Assembly: GCA_020635075.1 (NCBI GenBank)
Contig: JACKAM010000001.1
Location: 1,116,001-1,180,000 of the forward strand
Reading direction: 5' to 3'
Origin: Pseudobdellovibrionaceae bacterium
Lineage (GTDB): Bacteria; Bdellovibrionota; Bdellovibrionia; Bdellovibrionales; UBA1609
Length of the DNA stretch: 64,000 nucleotides
Positions within the stretch are counted from its first letter, which is position 1. Every line of letters begins with the position of its first letter. The notes under the pieces were generated by a model. The model was not told where the DNA came from. It saw only the letters and a list, made by a program, of their open reading frames with translations, and searched no databases. This document shows positions 24,591-31,971 of the stretch, one piece after another. A program made the position numbers and the translations under genes.

Positions 24591-26258
24591 TTAGGTTTTC
24601 TTTGTTACAACTGCCATTTGATCGATACGATCATTGTGGCGTTGCTGAATCGTCTGCAGTTCCTTTTGGTGCCTGTCGTTCATCTCGGCCATTCGCTCTT
24701 CGTATTGCACCTTCTGGCCGGCCAATTGAGTCTCATGAAGCCGAGACATATCCTTAACCAAGCGTTTTTCGCGGATTTTCTGACCTTCGTTTTCTTTAAC
24801 CCGGGCATCGTTCATCTTGGCAATACGCTTGTCGTAGGCGGCTTTAAGTTGGTTCATTTCCCTTTCGTGGCGGATTTCCTCTTCCCGAACTTGAGCTCGC
24901 ATACGCTCAATGGCTTCGGTCTTTTCCTGCGCTAATTTTTGGCGGAGGTCCAAATTTTCTTCAGCCTTGGTGATGCGTTCTGTGGCTGATTTGTCCTCGT
25001 AGTGCTCGCGCATCCTTTCCACCTGGTTGGCAGAATCCTCGCGTACCACTGCCACCCGCTCATCCGCCTGTTGTTTGGTTTGATTTTGGCGGGCCTCAAA
25101 GTCCGTGTTCAACTGATCCATAGCCTCTCGGTTGCGAGCATTCTCCACTGAGATCTGGCGCCGGTAGAAGCGGCCCTGCTCCACCATTTGTCCTGACAAC
25201 TCTTTACGGATGTCTTTTATGTCTTCGGCGTTGCGCTCATTGTAAAAATCCACTGCCGCCTTTTTTTGGTCTTCATAGCTGTCGATATTCTTTTGGTACG
25301 AGGTGCGTATGTTTTCCACTTCCTGCTTTGCCTTACGCTTGACCTCCAGCTCTTTGCGCACATTTACAGCTTTGAGATCCGCAACCTGCCGCTCGAGACC
25401 GCGAATTTGATTGCCAATTCGACTGCCCAAATCCGCCTTAAGGTTCTCCCTGGTGTTGGCGATAGCCTCCCGCTCCTTGGCGTAACGCTGTTCATGACTA
25501 TCAGCCTGTTTTCTTAAAGAATCCTGAAACCCCTCCCTCTGGACTTGCAAGGTGTCATCAAAGGCCCTTCGCTCACGAGAAACTGTCTCGATCAGATTGT
25601 CCGACATTCTTTGCTTGTCACTAAGGTGCTGAACTTCCTGTTGTTTGAGGCGCTGAGTGGTGCTGGCCTGTAGATTGTTGTAGCGCTTTTGCAGATCACC
25701 AAACCTTTCGCGCCGGTCTGTTTCCAGGGCATCGAGTTCCTTTTTGTGGGCTGCCTCCAAACTTTCTCGGTTTCTGGCAATTGCTTCCTGTTGAGAATCG
25801 CGCATTTCCCTGAGAGACTTTTCGTGGGCCTGGTCCTTTCCGGTGAGGACCTCCCTGTAGTGCTCGTTGACGGCCTCCAATCGGTCATTTTGATTTTGTA
25901 CTGTGGTTTCCTTGTCCTTGCCTATGGACTCCCGCAGCGCATCCATTTTTCGTTCATTCTCATAAGCCGATTTTTGCGCCTGCTGCTGGTAAAGACGGCG
26001 CATGTCTTCGGCGTCTCTTTGATGGCGCATGGTCTGGACGGACATTTGTTTTTGCGATGCTTTACGTAGCTCATCCATTTGCTGGGAATGGTTGGCATTA
26101 ATGCGGTCAAGTTCTGCCTGGTGGCTTTCGTTCAACCGACGAATTTCCTTGTTGTGCCTCTTAACCAGCTCAGACTCTTTGGTCTGGTGTTCTTCCCGCG
26201 CTCGGCGAATCACTTCATCCTGACGATTCGATCCTCCGGACCCACTCACTGACGACAT
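24591..26258 (-). CDS. Long coiled-coil protein upstream of pyk
   Basis: Protein of 555 residues, almost wholly charged and predicted coiled coil from about residue 15 to 550. It is rich in Glu, Arg, Gln and Lys in heptads and has repeated segments of the type R-H-x-K-E-I-R/E-R-L. There is no signal peptide or membrane segment. A strong AGGAGGAGAGGG ribosome site precedes ATG 26258, and a candidate promoter with -10 TAGAAT lies about 60 bases upstream of the start. The family is not recognisable from composition alone, since coiled coils resemble each other by chance. A scaffold or cytoskeletal role in the cytoplasm is plausible but not shown. It is the first gene of a transcript that may include pyk. 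Confidence 0.6.
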   Translation of the reverse strand: MSSVSGSGGSNRQDEVIRRAREEHQTKESELVKRHNKEIRRLNESHQAELDRINANHSQQMDELRKASQKQMSVQTMRHQRDAEDMRRLYQQQAQKSAYENERKMDALRESIGKDKETTVQNQNDRLEAVNEHYREVLTGKDQAHEKSLREMRDSQQEAIARNRESLEAAHKKELDALETDRRERFGDLQKRYNNLQASTTQRLKQQEVQHLSDKQRMSDNLIETVSRERRAFDDTLQVQREGFQDSLRKQADSHEQRYAKEREAIANTRENLKADLGSRIGNQIRGLERQVADLKAVNVRKELEVKRKAKQEVENIRTSYQKNIDSYEDQKKAAVDFYNERNAEDIKDIRKELSGQMVEQGRFYRRQISVENARNREAMDQLNTDFEARQNQTKQQADERVAVVREDSANQVERMREHYEDKSATERITKAEENLDLRQKLAQEKTEAIERMRAQVREEEIRHEREMNQLKAAYDKRIAKMNDARVKENEGQKIREKRLVKDMSRLHETQLAGQKVQYEERMAEMNDRHQKELQTIQQRHNDRIDQMAVVTKKT

Positions 26259-26319
26259 ACCCTCTCCTCCTGAGAAAGCAATTAAACATGGCCTGAGTTA
26301 GCTTGTAACGATCAGGCTT

Positions 26320-26347
26320 ATTCTATATTATCCCAGAAATCCCGCAA
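26320..26347 (-). promoter_or_regulatory. Candidate sigma-70 promoter for the coiled-coil gene
   Basis: On the minus strand, TTGCGG (26347-26342) and TAGAAT (26325-26320) are 16 bases apart. TAGAAT differs from TATAAT at one position. The hexamers lie about 60 bases before the coiled-coil start codon, and the leader between them contains a GCCTGA/TCAGGC stem. Evidence is from matching motifs only. Confidence 0.4.
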
Positions 26348-26418
26348 ACTCAGTAGTCACCTCGGGCCAGTGGCCCTTTCCCTCTGTTTGTCGCAAGACC
26401 TTGGTTTAGGCAGCCGGG

Positions 26419-27234
26419 CTATTCGAAGTAGTTTTTGCGGCGAAAAAGGGCCCGCAGTTTGCGGTTTTCCCGCTCGCGCAGCTCCTTGAGTCGAGCCAGT
26501 CGGGCGCGCTCAGCTTCCATGGAGGCAATAGTTCGCGCGATCAAATCGCGGTGAAGGTCACCTGCCACATCAACGGCACCCATCCAGGCAGAGTGGAAGT
26601 CACGCGCAAAAATAAAAAAATCAGCTTTCTCCCCACGAAAGGACTCAGCCCAGATTTTCAGACATCGCTCCTTATTTGCAGCCTGGGGAATACCCGACCC
26701 CGCTTCGCCATTAGCCTCAACCGCTCCCAGCCAATTGCGATAACCTGCTGGCACAAAAAGGTTTTCCTGACCTCCACGGGGAAAAATCTGGGCCTCCCCC
26801 CTCAGAGTCGTGACTTCTAAAGCTCCTTCATTCTCATCCCGCCGAACCAGGAGGATTCCTTCGCTCATCGCCACATCTCCAAAAAGGCTACGTAGCCGGG
26901 CACCTCCCGAATTGGAGTAGAGAATCAACTCACCGCGAATGATTTTGACATCGCCAGGACCTTTGAGGACGGCAACTGTGCCCGGACGGAATTCAACTCT
27001 CCCGTCAGGCCACGTCCACTGCCAGTTTTTTTTGTCGCTCACCTGGATGGCGCAGGGAAATGTCTTACCAACAACACAGTCCGGAGGTTCCGCCACTGGT
27101 CCACTGTGATGCAGAGATTTTCGTGTGCTGTGCCCATTGCTGACCGGAGCGTCTTTTTTTGCAGCCTTCACTCGCACATCAATAACCGAGGCCAGCAAAA
27201 ACACACCAAGAAGAGCCAGGTGGCGACACCTCAT
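26419..27234 (-). CDS. Exported FecR-like protein
   Basis: Protein of 271 residues with a signal peptide (MRCRHLALLGVFLLASVID). The middle contains a FecR-like beta segment: RGELILYSNSGGARLRSLFGD, EGALEVTTLRGEAQIFPRGG and FVPAGYRNWLG. These segments match the strand-turn repeat of the FecR/LysM-associated domain. The C-terminal 60 residues are a charged coiled coil (ARTIASMEAERARLARL). FecR domains commonly sense or present a signal in the periplasm. Here there is no membrane segment after the signal peptide, so it is likely periplasmic or surface bound. ATG 27234 overlaps the stop of the upstream TPR gene (ATGA), so the two are translationally coupled. Confidence 0.65.
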   Translation of the reverse strand: MRCRHLALLGVFLLASVIDVRVKAAKKDAPVSNGHSTRKSLHHSGPVAEPPDCVVGKTFPCAIQVSDKKNWQWTWPDGRVEFRPGTVAVLKGPGDVKIIRGELILYSNSGGARLRSLFGDVAMSEGILLVRRDENEGALEVTTLRGEAQIFPRGGQENLFVPAGYRNWLGAVEANGEAGSGIPQAANKERCLKIWAESFRGEKADFFIFARDFHSAWMGAVDVAGDLHRDLIARTIASMEAERARLARLKELRERENRKLRALFRRKNYFE

Positions 27235-27917
27235 AAATCCACCGAACGCAAAGATCGCGCGGCCTGCGAGGCCACTCCCCGATGAGGAAAACTTCGAAGG
27301 ACAGTTTTATAAATCTCCAAAGCTTCCTCAGGCCGCCTTTGGATTTCAAATATGCGACCCATGCGCAAAAGGGCAAAGCCAGTCAATTCATTGCCAGGGA
27401 ACAGGTCCACCATGCGTTCAACAGTCTTGACGCACTTTTCAAGGTGACCCATTTGAAACAGCCCCTCGGCCAACAAAAAGTAAGACTCTGCCACGTGAAC
27501 TGAGAAGGAGTAATCTTGAATGATTTTTTCAAAGATCACATTGGCCTTTTCATAGTTTCCAGCGCGAAACTTCTCCTTGGCCCTTTCAAATAGAACTCCC
27601 GAAATGTGTTCGCGAATCTTGTCGGCGTCGGATGAATGGGTGACCGATGCCAGTTGGCGGATGGGATAGCCCTTTTCTCCTTTGCCCTTGGATTTCAAAT
27701 ACTCGGGCAAAACCGTGGCCACCTGCTGACGAAATTCTGCCATTTTTTCGGCAGCCAAAAGCGTCCTTAGCTGCTCCCGCTCCACCGCCTGGCGAAGAAT
27801 CTCGACTTGTTCCTTGTAAATGTGGGCTTCATTAAAATGGGATTGAAAGGCGCCGTAGGACCAAATCACGCCTGATAAAAGAACTGATATAAACAAGAGA
27901 AACACCTGATTGCTCAT
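27231..27917 (-). CDS. Membrane-anchored TPR protein
   Basis: Protein of about 228 residues from ATG 27917; a GTG at 27935 adds six residues. An N-terminal hydrophobic segment (VFLLFISVLLSGVIWSY) is an anchor or uncleaved signal. A coiled coil (EQVEILRQAVEREQLRTLLAAEKMAEF) follows. The last 130 residues contain three helix pairs of the TPR type (FRAGNYEKANVIFEKIIQDY, ESYFLLAEGLFQMGHLEKCV, TGFALLRMGRIFEIQRRPEE), as in CpoB/YbgF-like periplasmic proteins. It probably works with the FecR-like protein, which is coupled downstream by a 4-base overlap. Their target is unknown. Confidence 0.65.
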   Translation of the reverse strand: MSNQVFLLFISVLLSGVIWSYGAFQSHFNEAHIYKEQVEILRQAVEREQLRTLLAAEKMAEFRQQVATVLPEYLKSKGKGEKGYPIRQLASVTHSSDADKIREHISGVLFERAKEKFRAGNYEKANVIFEKIIQDYSFSVHVAESYFLLAEGLFQMGHLEKCVKTVERMVDLFPGNELTGFALLRMGRIFEIQRRPEEALEIYKTVLRSFPHRGVASQAARSLRSVDL

Positions 27918-28017
27918 CGTTTCTCTTATCGGCACAGACCGGCCAATTTTTGAAAAAAACCGGTGGTTTAGGCTGGAAAGGTCTAGCAGACCCTCTCAAT
28001 TCGAGACAATTTGGCTA

Positions 28018-29727
28018 CTACATGACCTCTGGGGCCTCAATACTGAGGACCTTTAGCCCTTTGGCCAGGACTTTTTGGGTGCAATATACAAGAGCCACTC
28101 GAGACTTTTCCAAGTCTTCACCCTCACCCAACACCCGACAATGGTGATAAAACTGGCTAAAAGCCTGGCAGACATCGAGCAAATATCCGGCTACCACGTG
28201 GGGCTTAAACTGGCGGAAGGCGCCACTCAAAACATCTTCGAGCTTCATCAGCAGGCGAATCAATTCCTTTTCCCATTCACTATCCAACACAGCAGGCATC
28301 TCCGTCGGCACCGGCTTGCCATACTTGCGCAACACACTCAGACAACGCACGTTCATGTATTGCACATAGGGTCCACTGTCGCCTTCAAAACTCAGAACCC
28401 GATCCCAATCAAAATCCACATTTTTCACCCGGTCGTTGGCGAGGTCATTGAAGATCACCGCGCCAACACCTACCTGGCGAGCAACGGTGGCCTTCTCATC
28501 CGCCGACAAAGAGGGATTTTTCTCCTCGACAATCTCTCTCATCATTTCCATGGCTTTATTAAGGACATCTTCCAGGAAAATTACATTTCCTTTCCGAGTC
28601 GACATTCGTCCCTCTTTAAAGCGGTACATACCAAAGGAAATATGGTGGCAATTCTTGGCCCAGGGATAACCCATTTTCTCCATCACCCGAAACACCTGGC
28701 GAAAGTGCAAGGTCTGATCCTCTCCTACCACATAGAGATTCAAGTCACATTTGAGATCTTCCATACGGTAAATGGCGGAGGCAATGTCACGGGTGGCATA
28801 AAGAGAGGCTCCGTCAGATTTACGAATCAAACAAGGCGGAAGTTTGTCCTCATCCAATCGCACCACCATGGCCCCTTCGCTCTCCTCCAGCAGCCCTTTG
28901 TCTTCAAGTAGTTTTTCTGTGGGCTTTAGGCGATCATTATAAAAGGACTCCCCACACACCAGGTCGTGCTCAACGCCCAAAAGACCCCACAGCCGACTGT
29001 ACTCTTTAAGAGATATATCGACAAACTGCCGCCAAATGGCGTGAATTTCCGGATCTCCCTGCTCCAGTTTTTTGAATACCAGAGAACCTTCGGCATTGAG
29101 GCTTTCATCCTTCTCCGCCTCATCATGAAAGCGCACGTAAATCTGAAAAAGAGACTCAAAGGGTTTATTGGCAAAATCGTACTCATTTCCCCATTTCTGA
29201 AAGGCCCAGGCAAGCTTGCCAAATTGCACTCCCCAGTCCCCTAGGTGATTGAGGCCAATGACTTTGTAACCCTGGGTCTTAGCCAAATTGTAGATGGCCT
29301 GCCCAATCACGGTGGCCCGCAAATGCCCAATACTCATGGGTTTGGCCACATTAGGAGAGGAAAAATCAATGATCATTGTTTGATTCTGGCCGACTTTCAG
29401 GTCCCCAAGTTCATCTCCTGAATCCTGGACAGCCCGCAATAGGATTTCCTGAAACTCCTTTGATTTGAGATGGAAATTAACAAAGCCACTCACCGGCTCC
29501 ACTTTTTCCACCAAGGGATTGTTTCGCGCCGCCAACTTTTCAGCTAACTCCTTGGCAATTACCGGAGGTGCCTTGCGCAACTGTTTTGCAAGAAAAAACA
29601 CCGGCATAGCCAAGTGCCCATGATCCAAGCTCTTGGGAACCTCCAGAAGGGATAGAATTTCTCCCTCGGGCAAAGAGGTTTCCTGAGCGATATCTGCGAC
29701 TATTTTCTCTTTGATTGCTGTCAACAT
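28018..29727 (-). CDS. argS: Arginyl-tRNA synthetase
   Basis: Charges tRNA-Arg in translation; class I synthetase of 569 residues. The N-terminal Add1 domain (1-85) precedes the catalytic motif SSPNVAKPMSIGHLR (about 123-137), the HIGH-equivalent, with Ser in place of the first His. The second motif is GRMSTRKGNVI, the KMSK-equivalent. The C-terminal DALR anticodon-binding domain is helical and ends ARVALVYCTQKVLAKGLKVLSIEAPEVM in type. ATG 29727 has AGGA 6 bases upstream. The KPMSIGHLR variant is like the KPMSxGHLRST form known in Firmicutes ArgRS. It is divergent from the HU gene across about 140 bases. Confidence 0.96.
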   Translation of the reverse strand: MLTAIKEKIVADIAQETSLPEGEILSLLEVPKSLDHGHLAMPVFFLAKQLRKAPPVIAKELAEKLAARNNPLVEKVEPVSGFVNFHLKSKEFQEILLRAVQDSGDELGDLKVGQNQTMIIDFSSPNVAKPMSIGHLRATVIGQAIYNLAKTQGYKVIGLNHLGDWGVQFGKLAWAFQKWGNEYDFANKPFESLFQIYVRFHDEAEKDESLNAEGSLVFKKLEQGDPEIHAIWRQFVDISLKEYSRLWGLLGVEHDLVCGESFYNDRLKPTEKLLEDKGLLEESEGAMVVRLDEDKLPPCLIRKSDGASLYATRDIASAIYRMEDLKCDLNLYVVGEDQTLHFRQVFRVMEKMGYPWAKNCHHISFGMYRFKEGRMSTRKGNVIFLEDVLNKAMEMMREIVEEKNPSLSADEKATVARQVGVGAVIFNDLANDRVKNVDFDWDRVLSFEGDSGPYVQYMNVRCLSVLRKYGKPVPTEMPAVLDSEWEKELIRLLMKLEDVLSGAFRQFKPHVVAGYLLDVCQAFSQFYHHCRVLGEGEDLEKSRVALVYCTQKVLAKGLKVLSIEAPEVM

Positions 29728-29795
29728 AATTTTCCTAAGGTATCAGCAAAATTTTTATTTTTAAATGTTTTTCCCCTCGGTACAGCGAGAAAATC

Positions 29796-29824
29796 TTGAC
29801 CCGGATAGCTTCGACCCTTACCCT
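29796..29824 (+). promoter_or_regulatory. Possible promoter for the HU gene
   Basis: TTGACC (29796-29801) matches the -35 consensus at five of six positions. Seventeen bases later lies TACCCT (29819-29824), a poor -10. An AT-rich stretch (about 29745-29770) upstream could act as an UP-like element. A start near 29830 would give a leader of about 40 bases before GTG 29868. Weak evidence. Confidence 0.3.
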
Positions 29825-29867
29825 GCCGACCCTGCCAAAAAATTTGTTTGATCCCATGGGGGTAAGA

Positions 29868-30158
29868 GTGAACAAAGCGGACCTGATTGAACAATTGTCC
29901 CAAAAAATCCAAATGAGCAAGGCCCAGTCTGAGGATTTCCTCAACGCGACACTTGAGATTATTCAAAAAGCAGTTTCAAGTGGTGAGGAAGTGAAGCTCG
30001 TTGGTTTTGGAACCTTCGATCAATCTCACCGCAAATCACGCACAGGTCGCAACCCCAAAACCGGATCTCTAATGACCATCCCAGCTTCACAGGTTCCCCG
30101 ATTTCGTCCTGGAAAGGACTTTAAGGAGCGGGTCACAAAGGGTCGTCGCAAAAAGTAA
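29868..30158 (+). CDS. HU-family DNA-binding protein
   Basis: Nucleoid protein of about 96 residues. The start is best at GTG 29868 (VNKADLIEQLSQKIQ), the usual HU beginning; an in-frame ATG at 29856 adds four residues and the frame reaches 29796. A GGGG site lies just upstream of the GTG. The dimerisation helices (1-45) and the beta arm region (KLVGFGTFDQSHRKSRTGRNPKTGS) are clear, including the GFGTF motif and the R-x-x-R-x-G-R-N-P arm sequence. It bends and compacts DNA in the cytoplasm. It is divergent from argS and convergent with the GYF_2 gene. Confidence 0.9.
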   Translation: MNKADLIEQLSQKIQMSKAQSEDFLNATLEIIQKAVSSGEEVKLVGFGTFDQSHRKSRTGRNPKTGSLMTIPASQVPRFRPGKDFKERVTKGRRKK

Positions 30159-30189
30159 GTCCCGTCTCAGGATGACTATCGCAATTTTT

Positions 30190-31971
30190 TTAGCGCCATA
30201 ATGTCTGGCCGGCAGCCTGTTGAGCTTCGCGGGCGAGCTGCCCCTGAATCTTTCTGATCTCACTCACATCAGGTGAGGATTTGCCATTCATTTTGCCATG
30301 AACCTTGCGGGTTGCCTGGTCCAATTCCACATAAAGACCTTTTAGATCCATCCAGGCCTGCGGGTAGACGAAGGCGCCCACATTGCTGGGGCTCACCTTC
30401 ATTTCGCTGCGAAAGGCCTTTTTCATTTTTTGCGACCAAGAGCGAAAAAAGCGGTTCCAGCCACTGCGGTTCCTGGCCAACTTGTAAGCCTGGCCCTCGA
30501 ACTCCCGGGCCACGTCTCTAAGGTGGGTGGCCGCCTGGTAGAGCCGACGGCGCTCCCTCTGGTGGAACAAAGCAATGCGCTTTCGGTGTTGATCCAAATC
30601 ACTGTTGAACCCACCACTTTTTTTGCCTACAAAAAATTCAGTGCGCGCGGCCTTTTTGCCGATGACAGCTTCAATTTGGTAAGTCCCTTCACCAAGACGA
30701 AGAGCCGCCAGATTCAAAATTCGAGGCTTGTCAGGTTCTGTACGCAAGGCCCACTGACGCCAATAACTCCGACGATTCAAAATCTGCCCCGCCTCCCCTG
30801 TCATTTTGATTTCAATCGGAAAATGGTGACTGCCATCAGTGGTAAACTCCACCGCAGGAGATCCTCCCGCCAAATCCTTTGGAGAAATTCGAATGTAAGT
30901 TGGCTCCACCCTTGGCCATTCCTTGGGTTTAGGGGGCTCTGGCGGAGGTTCGGGCTCCGATGGCTGGGCTGCCGCTGCTGCGGCCTCCTTGGCGGCTCGT
31001 TCCTGTTCCCTTTGCTCTTGCCTGGCTCGCTCCTCCTCCCGCTTCTTCAACTGCTGACGGTTGAGCTCGGCTTGGCGGAATGCCGCCTCTTTTTCCTCCT
31101 TGGAAGGCAAACTGGAATAAACCAGCCAGGCACCGGTAGCCAGAAATATTATCGCCACAAGGGTCATAAAAAGACCCACGGGCAAGGACGGCACCGCCTT
31201 GGGCAGGGCCTCTTTGATTTCGTCTCCCAATGTTGCCCTTTTGGCAACTACCGGTCCCTTCGGAATCTCACCCTTGGTACCTGCCTTGAGCTGCTGTTCC
31301 TTCTGAGTTCGCTCTTTAAGGAATTCCTCCGTTTCGGGCGAGGTGGGCGCTGGAGGCGCCTCATCGCCTTCAAACACGGGTGGAACTTCCTCTTTGGTCA
31401 AATCTGGCCCCTCAGCCTCAAGAGGGGGCATTTCCTGTCCCTGCTCGGCAAATTCCATCACCGGCTTTTTAATTTTCCCCTGCATGACATCTTTGAGGAG
31501 TTCCTCCCCAGGAAGTTCAGGCTGGATGCTGACATTAGTAATGGTTTGCGCCTCCAACATCTCCGCTGGAATCTTTTTGAAGATCTTTTTGAATTCCTTG
31601 GAGTCGATCAACTTGCGCCAGGCCTTCATTCCCTCTTTCCATACGAAGTCGGAATAATCCACTTCGCCTGCCTCAATCTTTTCCCTCAGCTCATTGGAAG
31701 AAAAGGGTCCTGATTGGACATATCCAGCGCCCTGGGCCTTGGGCTTTTTTCGCAGCAGCACCCAGGTTGGCTGGGCATCCACATCCTGGTCCTTGGCGCG
31801 AAAGATCTCACGAAACTCATCCACATCTCGGGCCGGAAGCCATTTCTCGGAACCCTCCTGAAAAATCAAGTCAAGCGGGCCTAAGCGGCCTTCTTCGACC
31901 GCCGCCAAGACTTCTTCCTCACCCAAAGGGCCGCAGGCCTTGCCATCATCAACGAAGTACCACTGGGACAT
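30190..31971 (-). CDS. Membrane protein with two GYF_2 domains
   Basis: Protein of 593 residues from ATG 31971, which overlaps the stop of the upstream ChaN-like gene (TGATG). Two GYF_2 repeats fill the N-terminus: WYFVDDGKACGPLGEEEVL (about 4-25) with WLPARDVDEF, and about 73-125 WVLLRKKPKAQGAGYVQSGPF with MKAWRKLID. These are the bacterial 'DUF4339'-like peptide-binding modules. A flexible Glu/Pro-rich part follows, then one transmembrane helix (LPVGLFMTLVAIIFLATGAWLVYSSL, about 272-297). After it come a charged coiled coil (about 300-345), a Pro/Glu linker and an extracytoplasmic domain of about 230 residues with no recognised family. The layout suggests cytoplasmic protein sensing linked through the membrane to a periplasmic module. 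Confidence 0.75.
   Translation of the reverse strand: MSQWYFVDDGKACGPLGEEEVLAAVEEGRLGPLDLIFQEGSEKWLPARDVDEFREIFRAKDQDVDAQPTWVLLRKKPKAQGAGYVQSGPFSSNELREKIEAGEVDYSDFVWKEGMKAWRKLIDSKEFKKIFKKIPAEMLEAQTITNVSIQPELPGEELLKDVMQGKIKKPVMEFAEQGQEMPPLEAEGPDLTKEEVPPVFEGDEAPPAPTSPETEEFLKERTQKEQQLKAGTKGEIPKGPVVAKRATLGDEIKEALPKAVPSLPVGLFMTLVAIIFLATGAWLVYSSLPSKEEKEAAFRQAELNRQQLKKREEERARQEQREQERAAKEAAAAAAQPSEPEPPPEPPKPKEWPRVEPTYIRISPKDLAGGSPAVEFTTDGSHHFPIEIKMTGEAGQILNRRSYWRQWALRTEPDKPRILNLAALRLGEGTYQIEAVIGKKAARTEFFVGKKSGGFNSDLDQHRKRIALFHQRERRRLYQAATHLRDVAREFEGQAYKLARNRSGWNRFFRSWSQKMKKAFRSEMKVSPSNVGAFVYPQAWMDLKGLYVELDQATRKVHGKMNGKSSPDVSEIRKIQGQLAREAQQAAGQTLWR

Noticed and set aside
28075..28911. A 278-residue open frame on the + strand
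   Set aside because: It is antisense to argS; the sequence has no domain pattern and the argS protein is complete in this stretch.
30430..31713. A 427-residue open frame on the + strand
   Set aside because: It lies fully antisense to the GYF_2 membrane protein, whose domains are clear on the minus strand. The + frame is rich in Leu and Arg with no family motif, as expected for the complement of a Glu/Lys-rich gene.
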